The notes under the pieces are model-generated. The model worked only from the letters and a program-made list of their open reading frames with translations, did no database searches and was not told the DNA's origin. From Rhodoplanes sp963724735 (lineage in GTDB: Bacteria > Pseudomonadota > Alphaproteobacteria > Rhizobiales > Xanthobacteraceae), in contig CAVRVX010000013.1 in the NCBI GenBank assembly GCA_963724735.1, positions 62,001 through 126,000 of the forward strand: 64,000 nucleotides of DNA. Reading direction: 5' to 3'. Within the stretch, counting starts at the first letter, position 1. Each line of letters opens with the position of its first letter. The position numbers and the translations under genes are program-made. This document shows positions 35,956-44,901 of the stretch, in pieces.

Positions 35956-36840
35956 GGGCCTAGTCTGACGGCCATCAGCGCCCATCAATTGGATTGATCA
36001 AGATTTTGCCGTCAAAGACTAGCGCCTGCGCAGTGAGGGATTCCCAAATGAGCAAATGAGTGATTCATGGCCGGTGGCCTAAGGAGGGGCCGAAGAGGCG
36101 GCGCTACGAATCCGCGATGACCGATGGGCTCGGATCAAGGATTTTCTGCCTGGTCGCGAGGGACATGTCGGCGGCACGGCGGCGGACAATCGACTGTTTG
36201 TGGTAGCCGTCGTGTACCGCTATCTTGCGGGATTCCCTGGCGCGATCTGCCTGAGCGTTTCGGCGACTGGTCGATCTCTACCAGCGCTTTAATCGGTGGG
36301 CGAAGAGCGGCGTTTTCGAGCGCATTTTCCGGCTATTGGCGAGCGATCACGACAACGAATACATGATGATCGACGCGACCATCGTGCGGGCGCATCAGGA
36401 AAACGCCGGCGCACGAAAGAAAATGGCGAGCATAACGATCGGATCGATCGCGCGTCGGATAACGATCCGAATGAAGGCTGGCGAAGAGTCGGCAATTCGA
36501 TCGGAAGAAGAGGCGCGGCGGCTCACGATCTGACCTGGGCGGAGCCGACTGCTCTCCAAGCCGATCGAGAAGCCCGGTTTGGCCAAGGCCTATGACGACG
36601 TCCGCTGCTCGATCCGCTGGAGCGGGACTTTGACTACGGCCCTTCCCTCAAAGGCCGATCGCAATGCGCCGCGGGCGTGCGACTTCGCTCTTGACTGCGA
36701 GCGCAATCTCATCGAGCGCTTCTTCAACAAACTCAAGCACTTTCGCGCCATCGCCACCCGTTACGACAAACTCGCCAGAAATTTCCTCGCCGGCGCTCAG
36801 CTCGCCTCCGCTATCATCCTCCTCAACTGAAGACAGGCCC
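35956..36840 (+). mobile_element. Decayed IS5 family (IS427-type) element
   Basis: Transposase pieces in three frames. They are IKDFLPGREGHVGG and NRLFVVAVVYRYLAG (about 36130-36235), IPWRDLPERFGDW (36216-36270), DHDNEYMMIDATIVRAHQ (36336-36410), and IERFFNKLKHFRAIATRYDK with LARNFLAGAQLAS to a stop near 36830. The middle catalytic part (VVADKGYD region) is missing, so it is both frameshifted and deleted. The right end ...GAAGACAGGCCC is the usual end type of this group; a left GGGCCTAGTCTG at about 35960 is a plausible but weak partner. It inserted into the Mrr-like gene. Confidence 0.75.
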
Positions 36841-36927
36841 TAGCTGTGAGCTTTCCATAGGTTATCCATCCGGCCCTGGCCGGGAGAAGCTGAAGGTGTC
36901 GAAGCCTCAGCAATCCCGGAGGACCGG

Positions 36928-37860
36928 ATGAACGTGCATAAGAATGTCCGGCTGACCCGCGCGGTCGAGAGCTGATCGTGGAATTGGTTGCAAGCGGGCA
37001 GACGCCGAAGGCCGTTAGCGAAGCCGTAGGCGTCTGCCCGCGCACGGTTCGCAAATGGGTCGATCGCCATCGCCGAGAAGGCTTGGCAGGGTTGCAGGAT
37101 CGCTCCTCCCGGCCACATCGCTGCGCCGACCGACACCTCAGCCTGTTATCGAGAAGATTGAGCGGCTGCGTCGGCAGCGCTGGACGGGCAAGCAGATTGC
37201 CGCCGAAACTGGCGTCTCGTCCGCTACCGTCAGTCGTGTTCTCCGCCGGCTGGGCCTGCACAAATTGAGCGCCTTGGAGCCGGAACCAGTTCGCCGCTAT
37301 GAACGCGAGCGGCCGGGCGAACTCATCCATCTCGATATCAAAAAGCTCGGCAAAATCGGCTCCATCGGACATCGCATCACCGGACGACAAACCGGCGTGG
37401 TCAATCGTCATCTCGGCATCGGATGGGAGTTCGTCCATGTCTGCATCGACGATGCTTCGCGCATCGCCTTCAGTCGTGTGATGAAGGACGAGAGGAAGGA
37501 AAGCGCCATTGTCTTCCTCAAAGCCGCCGTCGCTTACTATGAGAGCCTGGGCGTGAAGGTCGAACGCGTCATGACCGACAACGGCTCGTGCTATCGCTCT
37601 AAAGCCTTCGGCAAAGCTTGCAAACGGCTCGGCCTCAAGCACATCTTCACCAAGCCCTACACGCCAAAGACGAATGGCAAAGCTGAACGTTTCATCCAGA
37701 CAAGCTTGCGCGAATGGGCTTATGCCCGCGCCTACAACACTTCAGACGAACGCACCGCCGAGCTCCCGAGATGGCTCCACCGCTACAACTGGCACAGACC
37801 TCATGGCGGTATGGATCCAAGCCGCAAATAAGCCAACTCGGCCTGATCGGAAACAACTGT
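36928..37860 (+). mobile_element. Decayed IS481 family transposase
   Basis: Begins MNVHKNVRLT at 36928. One base is missing before GRELIVELVASGQTP, a second near 37130 before PTPQPVIEKIERLRRQRW, and another shift occurs near 37790 before ISQLGLIGNN. Between these lies a long intact stretch (37145-37830) with the DDE core: HLDIKKLGKIGSIGHR, FVHVCIDDASRIAFS, VMTDNGSCYRSKAF, YTPKTNGKAERFIQTSLREW. Three frameshifts make it inactive. It lies between the IS5 remnant and the 3' end of the Mrr-like gene. Confidence 0.85.
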
Positions 37861-37918
37861 TGGGCGCGCGGCATGGTCGTCGTGACCCGCAACGCGAAGG
37901 ATTTCGAGAACTCGACGC

Positions 37919-38062
37919 GATTTCTTTCAACTGCGTCTTTGGAATGCAGAGGATCTGTTGGATCAAATTTTGCAGCTATATGAGAAACTACCCAGCAGCA
38001 TACAGGCTGAGATTCCACTAGAGAGGGTATGGACACTCGTCGAAGAGGAAACCGACGAGTAG
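37919..38062 (+). pseudogene. Mrr-like restriction protein, 3' fragment
   Basis: A short in-frame C-terminus FFQLRLWNAEDLLDQILQLY, then KLPSSIQAEIPLERVWTLVEEE, stop at 38060-38062, four bases before coaBC. The form 'RLW..(D/E)LL(D/E)Q....Y..L...I.AE.PL.R.WT' is the end of the same Mrr-type family whose beginning is at 35647, so both pieces came from one gene. Just before it, in another frame, VVVTRNAKDFE (37870-37905) looks like the end of a PIN toxin; that piece is too short to be sure. Confidence 0.6.
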
Positions 38063-38066
38063 CAGC

Positions 38067-39296
38067 ATGATAAGCAACAAGCGCATCCTTCTGATCATCT
38101 CCGGCGGCATCGCGGCCTACAAATCGCTCGACCTCATTCGTAGGCTGAGGGAGCGCGGGGCCGCCGTCCGCGTGATCATGACGAAAGCGGCGCAGCAGTT
38201 CGTCACGCCGCTCTCCGCCGGCGCGATCGCCGGCGAACGCGCCTATACCGACCTGTTCGATGCGGTGACCGAGTTCGATATCGGCCACATCCGGCTCGCG
38301 CGCGATACCGATCTCGTGGTGATTGCGCCGGCGACCGCCGATCTCATCGCCAAAATGGCGGGCGGTCATGCCGACGACCTCGCCTCGACCGTGCTGCTCG
38401 CGACCGACAAGCCGATCCTGCTTGCGCCCGCCATGAACCCGCATATGTGGCGGCACAGGGCGACGCAGCGCAATCTCGCCCAGCTGCGCGCCGACGGCGT
38501 CAGCGCGGTCGGGCCGAACGAAGGCGAGATGGCGGAAGCGGGCGAAGCAGGCCCGGGGCGCATGGCGGAGCCGCTGGAGATCGTCGCCGCGATCGAAGGC
38601 CTCCTCGCGGGAAGGACCGCCGCGCGCGGCGCGCTCGCCGGCCTGCGCATCCTCGTCACTTCGGGCCCCACCCACGAGGCGATCGACCCGGTGCGCTACC
38701 TCGCCAACCGGTCGTCCGGCAAGCAGGGCCACGCCATCGCGCGGGCCGCCGCCGAAGCCGGCGCGACGGTGACGCTCGTATCCGGCCCGGTCAGGCTGCC
38801 CGACCCGCCGGGAATGAGCGTCGTGCACGTCGAGAGCGCGCGGGCGATGCTCGCCGCAGTCGAGGCGAGACTGCCTGCGGACGTTGCTGTTTTCGCGGCG
38901 GCGGTCGCCGATTGGCGGGTCGCCGAGGCCGGCGCCCAGAAGACCAAAAAGACGGCCGCGGGCCCGCCCGTGCTCACGCTGGTCGAAAACCCCGATATCC
39001 TTGCAACCATCGCCAAGCGCAAGCAGGGCCGCCCGCGCCTCGTGGTCGGCTTCGCCGCCGAGACCGAGCGCGTGCTCGAGCATGCTCGCGAGAAGCTCGC
39101 GAGGAAGGGCTGCGATTGGATCGTCGCCAATGACGTGTCGAAGGAGAGTGGCGTCATGGGCGGCGACCGCAACACTGTGCATCTCGTCACCGCGCGCGGG
39201 ATCGAGGCCTGGCCCAGCCAGTCCAAGGAAGAGGTCGCGCACGCACTCGTCGCCCGCATCGCCGAGGCGCTGAAGGCGCCCGCGCCGGCCAAATGA
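38067..39296 (+). CDS. coaBC: CoaBC: phosphopantothenoylcysteine decarboxylase / phosphopantothenate-cysteine ligase
   Basis: A 409-residue bifunctional coenzyme A biosynthesis enzyme. The N-terminal flavin-dependent CoaC domain (ILLIISGGIAAYKSLDLIRR, MTKAAQQFVTPLS, catalytic His in FDIGHIRLAR, LLAPAMNPHMW) is followed from about residue 190 by the CTP-dependent CoaB domain (ILVTSGPTHEAIDPVRYLAN, SSGKQGHAIA, KIKK-like QKTKKTAAGPP, ANDVSKESGVMG). The start at 38067 has AGCAGC rather than a strong SD. It overlaps dut by 4 bp (ATGA), so the two are translationally coupled. In most rhizobia it directly follows ubiB; here an IS-laden island separates them. Confidence 0.95.
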   Translation: MISNKRILLIISGGIAAYKSLDLIRRLRERGAAVRVIMTKAAQQFVTPLSAGAIAGERAYTDLFDAVTEFDIGHIRLARDTDLVVIAPATADLIAKMAGGHADDLASTVLLATDKPILLAPAMNPHMWRHRATQRNLAQLRADGVSAVGPNEGEMAEAGEAGPGRMAEPLEIVAAIEGLLAGRTAARGALAGLRILVTSGPTHEAIDPVRYLANRSSGKQGHAIARAAAEAGATVTLVSGPVRLPDPPGMSVVHVESARAMLAAVEARLPADVAVFAAAVADWRVAEAGAQKTKKTAAGPPVLTLVENPDILATIAKRKQGRPRLVVGFAAETERVLEHAREKLARKGCDWIVANDVSKESGVMGGDRNTVHLVTARGIEAWPSQSKEEVAHALVARIAEALKAPAPAK

Positions 39297-39763
39297 GTGG
39301 CGCCGAGATTCGCATTCTGCGGCTGCCGCACGGCGACGATCTGCCGCTGCCCGCCTATCAGAGCGCAGGCGCGGCGGGGCTCGACCTTCTCGCTGCGGTT
39401 CCGGTAGATGCGCCGCTGACCATTCCGCCGGCGGGCCGCGCGACGGTTCCGACCGGCTTCGCGCTTGCCCTGCCGGAAGGAACCGAAGCGCAGGTGCGCC
39501 CGCGTTCGGGGCTCGCCGCCCGCCACGGCGTGACCGTGCTCAACAGTCCCGGCACGATCGACCCCGATTACCGCGGGGAGGTGCTCGTCGTCCTCGCCAA
39601 TTTTGGCGATGCGCCGTTTCTCGTCGAGCGCGGCGCGCGCATCGCCCAGTTGGTCATCGCGCCGGTGTTGCGCCCCGCCTTGCGCGAGGTTGCGGCGCTC
39701 GATTCGACGCCGCGCGGCGGCGGCGGATTCGGTTCGACCGGAATCGCGAGCAAGCGGCCCTGA
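39293..39763 (+). CDS. dut: dUTP diphosphatase
   Basis: A 156-residue trimeric dUTPase that removes dUTP and supplies dUMP for thymidylate. The five motifs are visible: AGAAGLDLLAAV, PRSGLAARHGV, NSPGTIDPDYRGE, RGARIAQLVIAPV and the C-terminal arm RGGGGFGSTG. The start ATG overlaps the coaBC stop. Confidence 0.96.
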   Translation: MSGAEIRILRLPHGDDLPLPAYQSAGAAGLDLLAAVPVDAPLTIPPAGRATVPTGFALALPEGTEAQVRPRSGLAARHGVTVLNSPGTIDPDYRGEVLVVLANFGDAPFLVERGARIAQLVIAPVLRPALREVAALDSTPRGGGGFGSTGIASKRP

Positions 39764-40050
39764 GGCGGGACGCAGCCGCGACACCCCTGCCAGGGTATTC
39801 GCCGCCCAACCGGTCGTTCACTCTCTGGACTCTTCCGGTTGGAGTCCGGAAGAGAGTACAGTGTCTTGATTCGTGGGACGCCGCCGTGTGCGGCGGCTTT
39901 CTGGAGCAGGCGACGGCGTTTCCGATTTTCGGACGAAGTGATCCCGCGTCGGTATCAGTATCGGTTTCGAGTGCACCGGCTTCGCGCAGCGGTGGCGTAT
40001 CGGGTTTTGCGATTTCTTAGGCAGGAACGCGGGCCGGCAGGGGCGATGCG
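39764..40050. other. dut-divL intergenic region with a small hairpin
   Basis: About 290 bp, slightly AT-richer after 39840. A 9-bp perfect stem CTCTTCCGG / CCGGAAGAG (39830-39838 and 39846-39854, loop TTGGAGT) lies near the middle. It lacks a T-run, so termination is doubtful; it could instead sit in the divL leader. No other signal is seen. Confidence 0.5.
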
Positions 40051-42561
40051 ATGGCGGATGTCGCCAGAACGATAAGCGGGCAACTTTCATTCCGCCGGCG
40101 CACCGCCGGACTGATCCCAGTGACCGCGGGTCTTGTTCCTCTCCTGCCAGCCCCAGCGGCAGCGTTCCCGGCGATCGATTTCGGGTATAGCCGCACCTAT
40201 ATGCAGGCGCTCACACGCCTTGCCCCGCACGAGTTCGCCGCGCTCACCCTTTTTCTCGGAGTGATTTTGTTCGCCGCACTGACTGCGGTCATGCTCGTTC
40301 GTACGCATAATCGTGCGGCGGCGCGGGACAACCGCGCGCGTGCGGAGATCGCATCGCTGCAGTCGGACGTCGATCGGCTCGCCGCTATGGCCATGTCGGA
40401 GCCGCAGGTCCTTCTCGTATGGACCGCGGGACACGAGCAGCCGGAGATTATCGGCGAAGCCGCGTTCATCGCTCCCGCCGCCGACCCGGCCGACATTCTC
40501 GCCTTTCCGCTCTGGCTCGGTCCCGAGCTCGCCCGCAAGGTCGCGGATGCGATCGAAAGATTGCGGACGCATGGCGAGGCGTTCGCCTTGCTGCTCACGA
40601 CGATCGCCGGTCGACAAATCGAAGCCGACGGCCGCGCCCTGGGCGCCTTCGCGGTCATGAAGCTGCGCGACGTAACCGGCGCCAAGGGCGAGGTGGCCGA
40701 GCTGAGCGCCCGTTGCCAGCGGTTACAGGAGGAGGCCGACGCTCTGCGCAGCGTCGTGGAGGCGCTGCCTTTGCCGGTCTGGATGCGTGACGCCGAGCGT
40801 CTCGTGCTCGTGAACGCGGCCTACGCCCGCGCGGTCGAGGCTCCCGATCCCGCGACCGCGATTGCGCGGGGGTTCGAGCTGCTCGGGCGGGTGGAACGCG
40901 AAGATATCCGCCGGATTTCGGCCGAGGGGGGCTACAGCGGGCGGCTGCCGGCAATCATCTCCGGCAACCGTTGCATGATGGACGTGATCGAGGTTCCGAT
41001 CGGGCGCGGACGGGTCGGCATGGGGATCGACGCGAGCGAAGCCGAGAAGCTGCGGACCGAGCTCGCGCATATGCTCGATGCGCACCGCCGCATGCTCGAC
41101 CAGCTCGCCACCGGCGTCGCCGTGTTTGACGCGGACCGCAAGCTCACCTTTTACAACGCCGCCTATCGTTCGCTGTGGGACCTCGATCCCGCCTTTCTCG
41201 AAGAGGAACCCAGCGACGGACAGATCCTCGATCGCCTGCGCGCGGCGCGACGCCTGCCCGAGCAGCAGGACTTCAAGCAGTGGAAACGCACCCTGCACGC
41301 GGCTTACCAGTCGACGGACACCGAGGAGCACGAGTGGCACCTGCCGGACCGCCGCACCCTGCGCGTCGTCACCACGCCCAATCCGGAAGGCGGCGTGACC
41401 TATCTGTTTGACGACATCACCGAGCGGCTCGAGCTCGAGCGCCGGGCCGACGCGCTGATCCGCGTGCAGGGCGAAACGCTCGACAACCTCATCGAAGCGG
41501 TCGCCGTGTTCGGCAGCGACGGGCGGCTGCGCCTGTTCAATCCCGCCTTCGCTCGGTGCTGGAAAGTCGCCGCGTCTCCGCTGACGGAGCGTCCGCATAT
41601 TGAGGCGGTGATCGGCCTGTGCCGTCCGCTGCATCGCGACGAACGCACCTGGACCATGCTGCGCGGCGCGGTGACGGCGCTCGACCGACGCGACCCCATC
41701 TCCGGCCGGATCGAGCGCAACGACGGCAGCGTGGTGGATCTCGCCACGGTGCCCCTGCCGGATGGCGCCACCCTCGTCACTTTCCAGGATGTGACCGATT
41801 CGGTGAACGTGGAACGCGCTCTGCGCGAGCGCAATGAGGCGCTGATCGCCGCCGACGAGATCAAGCTCAATTTCGTTCACCATGTCTCCTATGAGCTGCG
41901 TTCGCCGCTCACCAACATCATCGGTTTCGCCCATTTCCTCGGCGATCCCTCGACCGGGCCGTTGAACGAAAAGCAGGCCGAGTATCTCGGCTACATCACG
42001 GCGTCGACCAACGCGCTGCTCGCAATCATCAACAACATCCTCGATCTCGCCACGATCGACGCCGGCGCGATGACGCTGAGTCTCGGCACGGTCGACATCC
42101 ATGCGACGATGCGGGAGGCCGCGGAAGGCATCCAGGACCGCCTGGTCAGGGATGGGATCACTCTCGACCTGCAGGCCGATCCGGAAATCGGCAGCTTCGT
42201 GGGCGACGGCCGCCGTATCCGGCAGGTGCTGTTCAATTTGCTGTCGAACGCGGTGGGCTTCTCCCCTCGCAACGGACGAGTGTCGCTGCGCGCCGAACGC
42301 AGCGACGACGCGGTGGTCTTTTGGGTGACCGACGAGGGTCCCGGCATCCCGGCGGAGATGACGGACAAAGTGTTCGACCTTTTCGAGACCGACCCGCAGG
42401 GATCAAGCCACCGCGGCGCCGGCCTCGGGCTGTCGATCGTGCGGTCCTTCGTCGAACTGCACGGCGGCAGCGTAAGGATCGAATCCGGGATTGGACACGG
42501 TACGACGGTGGTGTGTACGTTCCCGCTTCCCGGGGCGGCCGCGCGAACGGCCGCCGAATGA
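40051..42561 (+). CDS. divL: DivL: tyrosine-type pseudo-kinase regulator of the CckA-CtrA cell-cycle pathway
   Basis: 836 residues. One or two N-terminal membrane segments (about 17-35 and 63-85) are followed by a coiled coil and three PAS-like domains (roughly 225-330, 335-470, 475-590; e.g. MLDQLATGVAVFDADRKLTF), then a HisKA-like domain. The usual phospho-acceptor His is replaced by Tyr614 in HHVSYELRSPLTNIIGFAHF (codon TAT at 41890-41892). An HATPase domain follows with N box NLLSNAVGF, DEGPGIPAEM and GAGLGLSIVRSF. The Tyr substitution is the hallmark of Caulobacter DivL, which binds DivK and controls CckA rather than acting as an ordinary kinase. Position directly before tsaE supports this. 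Confidence 0.9.
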   Translation: MADVARTISGQLSFRRRTAGLIPVTAGLVPLLPAPAAAFPAIDFGYSRTYMQALTRLAPHEFAALTLFLGVILFAALTAVMLVRTHNRAAARDNRARAEIASLQSDVDRLAAMAMSEPQVLLVWTAGHEQPEIIGEAAFIAPAADPADILAFPLWLGPELARKVADAIERLRTHGEAFALLLTTIAGRQIEADGRALGAFAVMKLRDVTGAKGEVAELSARCQRLQEEADALRSVVEALPLPVWMRDAERLVLVNAAYARAVEAPDPATAIARGFELLGRVEREDIRRISAEGGYSGRLPAIISGNRCMMDVIEVPIGRGRVGMGIDASEAEKLRTELAHMLDAHRRMLDQLATGVAVFDADRKLTFYNAAYRSLWDLDPAFLEEEPSDGQILDRLRAARRLPEQQDFKQWKRTLHAAYQSTDTEEHEWHLPDRRTLRVVTTPNPEGGVTYLFDDITERLELERRADALIRVQGETLDNLIEAVAVFGSDGRLRLFNPAFARCWKVAASPLTERPHIEAVIGLCRPLHRDERTWTMLRGAVTALDRRDPISGRIERNDGSVVDLATVPLPDGATLVTFQDVTDSVNVERALRERNEALIAADEIKLNFVHHVSYELRSPLTNIIGFAHFLGDPSTGPLNEKQAEYLGYITASTNALLAIINNILDLATIDAGAMTLSLGTVDIHATMREAAEGIQDRLVRDGITLDLQADPEIGSFVGDGRRIRQVLFNLLSNAVGFSPRNGRVSLRAERSDDAVVFWVTDEGPGIPAEMTDKVFDLFETDPQGSSHRGAGLGLSIVRSFVELHGGSVRIESGIGHGTTVVCTFPLPGAAARTAAE

Positions 42562-42574
42562 ACTACCCTAAGGC

Positions 42575-44113
42575 ATGATGGAACCCACCCCGTCGGGCGG
42601 CTCGGTTATCGCTCTCACCGTTGCGAATGAACAAGCGATGCGGGATCTCGCCGTCGATCTCGCCAACGCGCTTGATCCTGGAGACGTCGTCGCGCTTTCT
42701 GGCGACCTCGGCGCCGGCAAGACCACGCTTGCCCGCGCGATGATCCGCCATCTCGCTAGAGACCCGGATCTCGACGTGCCAAGCCCGACCTTCACGCTCA
42801 TGCAGGCCTACGAATTGCCGCGGTTCGTCCTGGTGCATGCTGATTTCTATCGCCTGGTCGGCCCCGGGGATCTGCGCGAGCTCGGCTTCGAGGACCTGCC
42901 GCCAGGCGCGGTCGTGCTGATCGAGTGGCCAGACCGGGCGCCCGGCCTGCTGCCGCCCGAACGGCTGGAAGTCGAAATCAGGCTCGACGCCCAGCACGGA
43001 CCCGAGCAGCGCAATGTGCGGATCACCGGTTTCCGGGGATTTGCGCCACGCACCGAACGGCTTCCGAGAGCGCGAAAATTCCTGGCGGATAACGGCTTCG
43101 CCGAGGCGGAGCGGGTGCGGCTCGCCGGCGACGCGTCGACCCGCTCCTACGAGCGGCTCGCGCTCGGCGACCGCCGCGCCATTTTCATGAATGCGCCGCG
43201 CCGCTCCGATGGCCCGCCCGTCAAACAGGGACGGCCCTACAGCGCGATCGCCCACCTGGCGGACGATGTCCGGCCCTATGTCGCACTCGCCAACGCATTG
43301 CGCGCACGCGGCTTTTCCGCTCCGGAGATCTATGCCGCCGATATCGAGGACGGGTTTGTCCTGATCGAGGATTTCGGCGACCGCCCGATCGTGGCGGGCG
43401 ATCCGCCCGCCCCCGTCGCCGACTGCTACCGGACCGCGGTCGACCTGCTGATCGCCCTGCACAGCCTGTCGCTACCGCCCGAAATCCCGGTCACCCCCAA
43501 TGTCACGCACCGCCTGCCATTGTACGATCTCGATGCTCTCATGATCGAGATCGAGCTGTTGCTGGACTGGTACCTGCCGCGCCTCTCGGCGGCCCCGACG
43601 GCGACCGCGCGCAATGCGTTCCTGTCCTTCTGGCGGCAGGCGCTCGCACCCGTGCTCGCCGCGCCCAAGACATGGGTGCTGCGCGACTTCCACTCGCCGA
43701 ATCTGTTGTGGCTGCCGGAACGGAAGGGGATTGCCCGGATCGGCCTTCTCGATTTTCAGGACGCGCTGCTGGGCCCCGCCGCCTACGACCTTGCGTCGCT
43801 GCTGCAGGACGCCAGGGTGGACATGCCGGAGGCGTTGGAGATCGAGTTGTTCGGACGATATGTGCGGGCGCGCCGGCAGGCCGATCCTGCCTTCGACGCG
43901 CCTTACTTCGCGCAGCTTTACGCGACGCTCGCCGCCCAGCGCGCCTCGAAAATCCTCGGCATCTTCGCCCGCCTCGACCAGCGCGACCGCAAGCCGCAAT
44001 ATCTCCGGCACATGCCGCGCGTGGCGGGCTATCTGCAGCGCGCGCTCGCCCACCCGGCGCTCGCCCCGATCAAGGCGTGGTGCAACGCCTATGTCCCCCC
44101 GCCGCCCGTCTGA
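42575..44113 (+). CDS. TsaE-AmgK fusion: tRNA t6A ATPase subunit fused to a sugar phosphotransferase
   Basis: 512 residues. Residues 10-155 are TsaE (Walker A GDLGAGKTTLARA at 43-55, then VPSPTFTLMQAYE, HADFYRL, LIEWPDRAPGLLP), the ATPase of the TsaBDE complex that makes N6-threonylcarbamoyl-adenosine in tRNA. Residues 170-505 are an aminoglycoside-phosphotransferase-like kinase (AGDASTRSYERL, LIEDFGDRPI, catalytic WVLRDFHSPNLLWL, IGLLDFQDALLGP) of the AmgK type, which phosphorylates MurNAc/GlcNAc at the anomeric position for peptidoglycan recycling. The fusion is common in bradyrhizobia. The partner MurU, usually just downstream, is not found in this window. It begins 13 bp after divL. Confidence 0.9.
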   Translation: MMEPTPSGGSVIALTVANEQAMRDLAVDLANALDPGDVVALSGDLGAGKTTLARAMIRHLARDPDLDVPSPTFTLMQAYELPRFVLVHADFYRLVGPGDLRELGFEDLPPGAVVLIEWPDRAPGLLPPERLEVEIRLDAQHGPEQRNVRITGFRGFAPRTERLPRARKFLADNGFAEAERVRLAGDASTRSYERLALGDRRAIFMNAPRRSDGPPVKQGRPYSAIAHLADDVRPYVALANALRARGFSAPEIYAADIEDGFVLIEDFGDRPIVAGDPPAPVADCYRTAVDLLIALHSLSLPPEIPVTPNVTHRLPLYDLDALMIEIELLLDWYLPRLSAAPTATARNAFLSFWRQALAPVLAAPKTWVLRDFHSPNLLWLPERKGIARIGLLDFQDALLGPAAYDLASLLQDARVDMPEALEIELFGRYVRARRQADPAFDAPYFAQLYATLAAQRASKILGIFARLDQRDRKPQYLRHMPRVAGYLQRALAHPALAPIKAWCNAYVPPPPV

Positions 44114-44157
44114 CGATTAACGCCCGTCATCCCCACCGCAGTCTCGGCCCGCTATCG

Positions 44158-44901
44158 TCATCCCGATCGCGGTTTTGGCCCACGCTGCGGCTTTCTTTGC
44201 TGCTTCTTCTCCAATTCGGCGCCTTGCGGGTCGAATCCGACATACACCACATACCGATCGAGCTCGTCGCCAGGCGGGAGCGGCACCACGAGATCCTCCA
44301 CCACATGGGTGAACGGCACGCTCGGCTGATCGGCGGTAATCGCCACAGGCAGCATGTAGAGCTTCGACCAGATCGTCTTCGGCTGGATCCCCTCCTGAAC
44401 CAGCGCGTAGCGGAGCGGCACGTGAGTTTCGCCCGGAGTGCCGGCGGGGCCGAGGACCAACCGTCCCTGCACCCCGACCTTGATCGTAAGGGTTCCGGCG
44501 CTCACCGTGCATTGTCGCGCAGTCCGCGAGAAGGTCGCCTGGTAACGCACGGCCATCGCATTGTCTTCGCCGGGCGCCGTCATCTGCAGGGTCGCGGCGC
44601 CCTGCCGGACATCGGTCGGCGGGCAATTGACCTTGGTCTCGGAGGACGCCGGCTGGGCGGAGCTTGCGGCGGCGGGCTGCGCCGCGCTCGCCTTCTCCGA
44701 ACTGCCGAACAGATTACGGAACCGCTCGGTGAACGACGGCGACGAGGACGGCGCGGGCTGCGGCCGGTCGCCGAGAATTTCCTCCGTCGAGGAGCAGCCG
44801 CCGGCCAAGGCAAGGAGGAAAAGTCCGATTGCCGAGGCCGCGGCCGGGCGCGCGGCGATCGCACCGACCCTGCTGGAATCCCGTGGATCTCGCCTGCTCA
44901 T
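44158..44901 (-). CDS. Putative lipoprotein of unknown function
   Basis: 247 residues. The signal sequence ends in a lipobox LAGGC (about residue 36). A Ser/Pro/Ala-rich linker with RFRNLFGSSEKA follows, then a compact domain with FSRTARQCTVSAGTLTIKVG, GRLVLGPAGTPGETHVPLRY and VVEDLVVPLPPGDELDRYVV, and a Lys/Arg/Pro-rich end. Proteins like this are conserved in rhizobia without assigned role. The start ATG overlaps the upstream acetyltransferase stop by 4 bp, so the two are coupled. Confidence 0.75.
   Translation of the reverse strand: MSRRDPRDSSRVGAIAARPAAASAIGLFLLALAGGCSSTEEILGDRPQPAPSSSPSFTERFRNLFGSSEKASAAQPAAASSAQPASSETKVNCPPTDVRQGAATLQMTAPGEDNAMAVRYQATFSRTARQCTVSAGTLTIKVGVQGRLVLGPAGTPGETHVPLRYALVQEGIQPKTIWSKLYMLPVAITADQPSVPFTHVVEDLVVPLPPGDELDRYVVYVGFDPQGAELEKKQQRKPQRGPKPRSG

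Noticed and set aside
37864..37911. A PIN-domain toxin (FitB) C-terminus
   Set aside because: Only about 11 residues (VVVTRNAKDFE) match, and the frame then changes. I mention it under the Mrr fragment but do not call it a gene.
39830..39854. Rho-independent terminator after dut
   Set aside because: The 9-bp stem is good but there is no T-run on either strand, so it is only noted as a hairpin.
40149..40320. Transmembrane start of divL considered as a separate small membrane protein
   Set aside because: The frame is continuous with the PAS and kinase-like domains, and DivL proteins have such an N-terminus.
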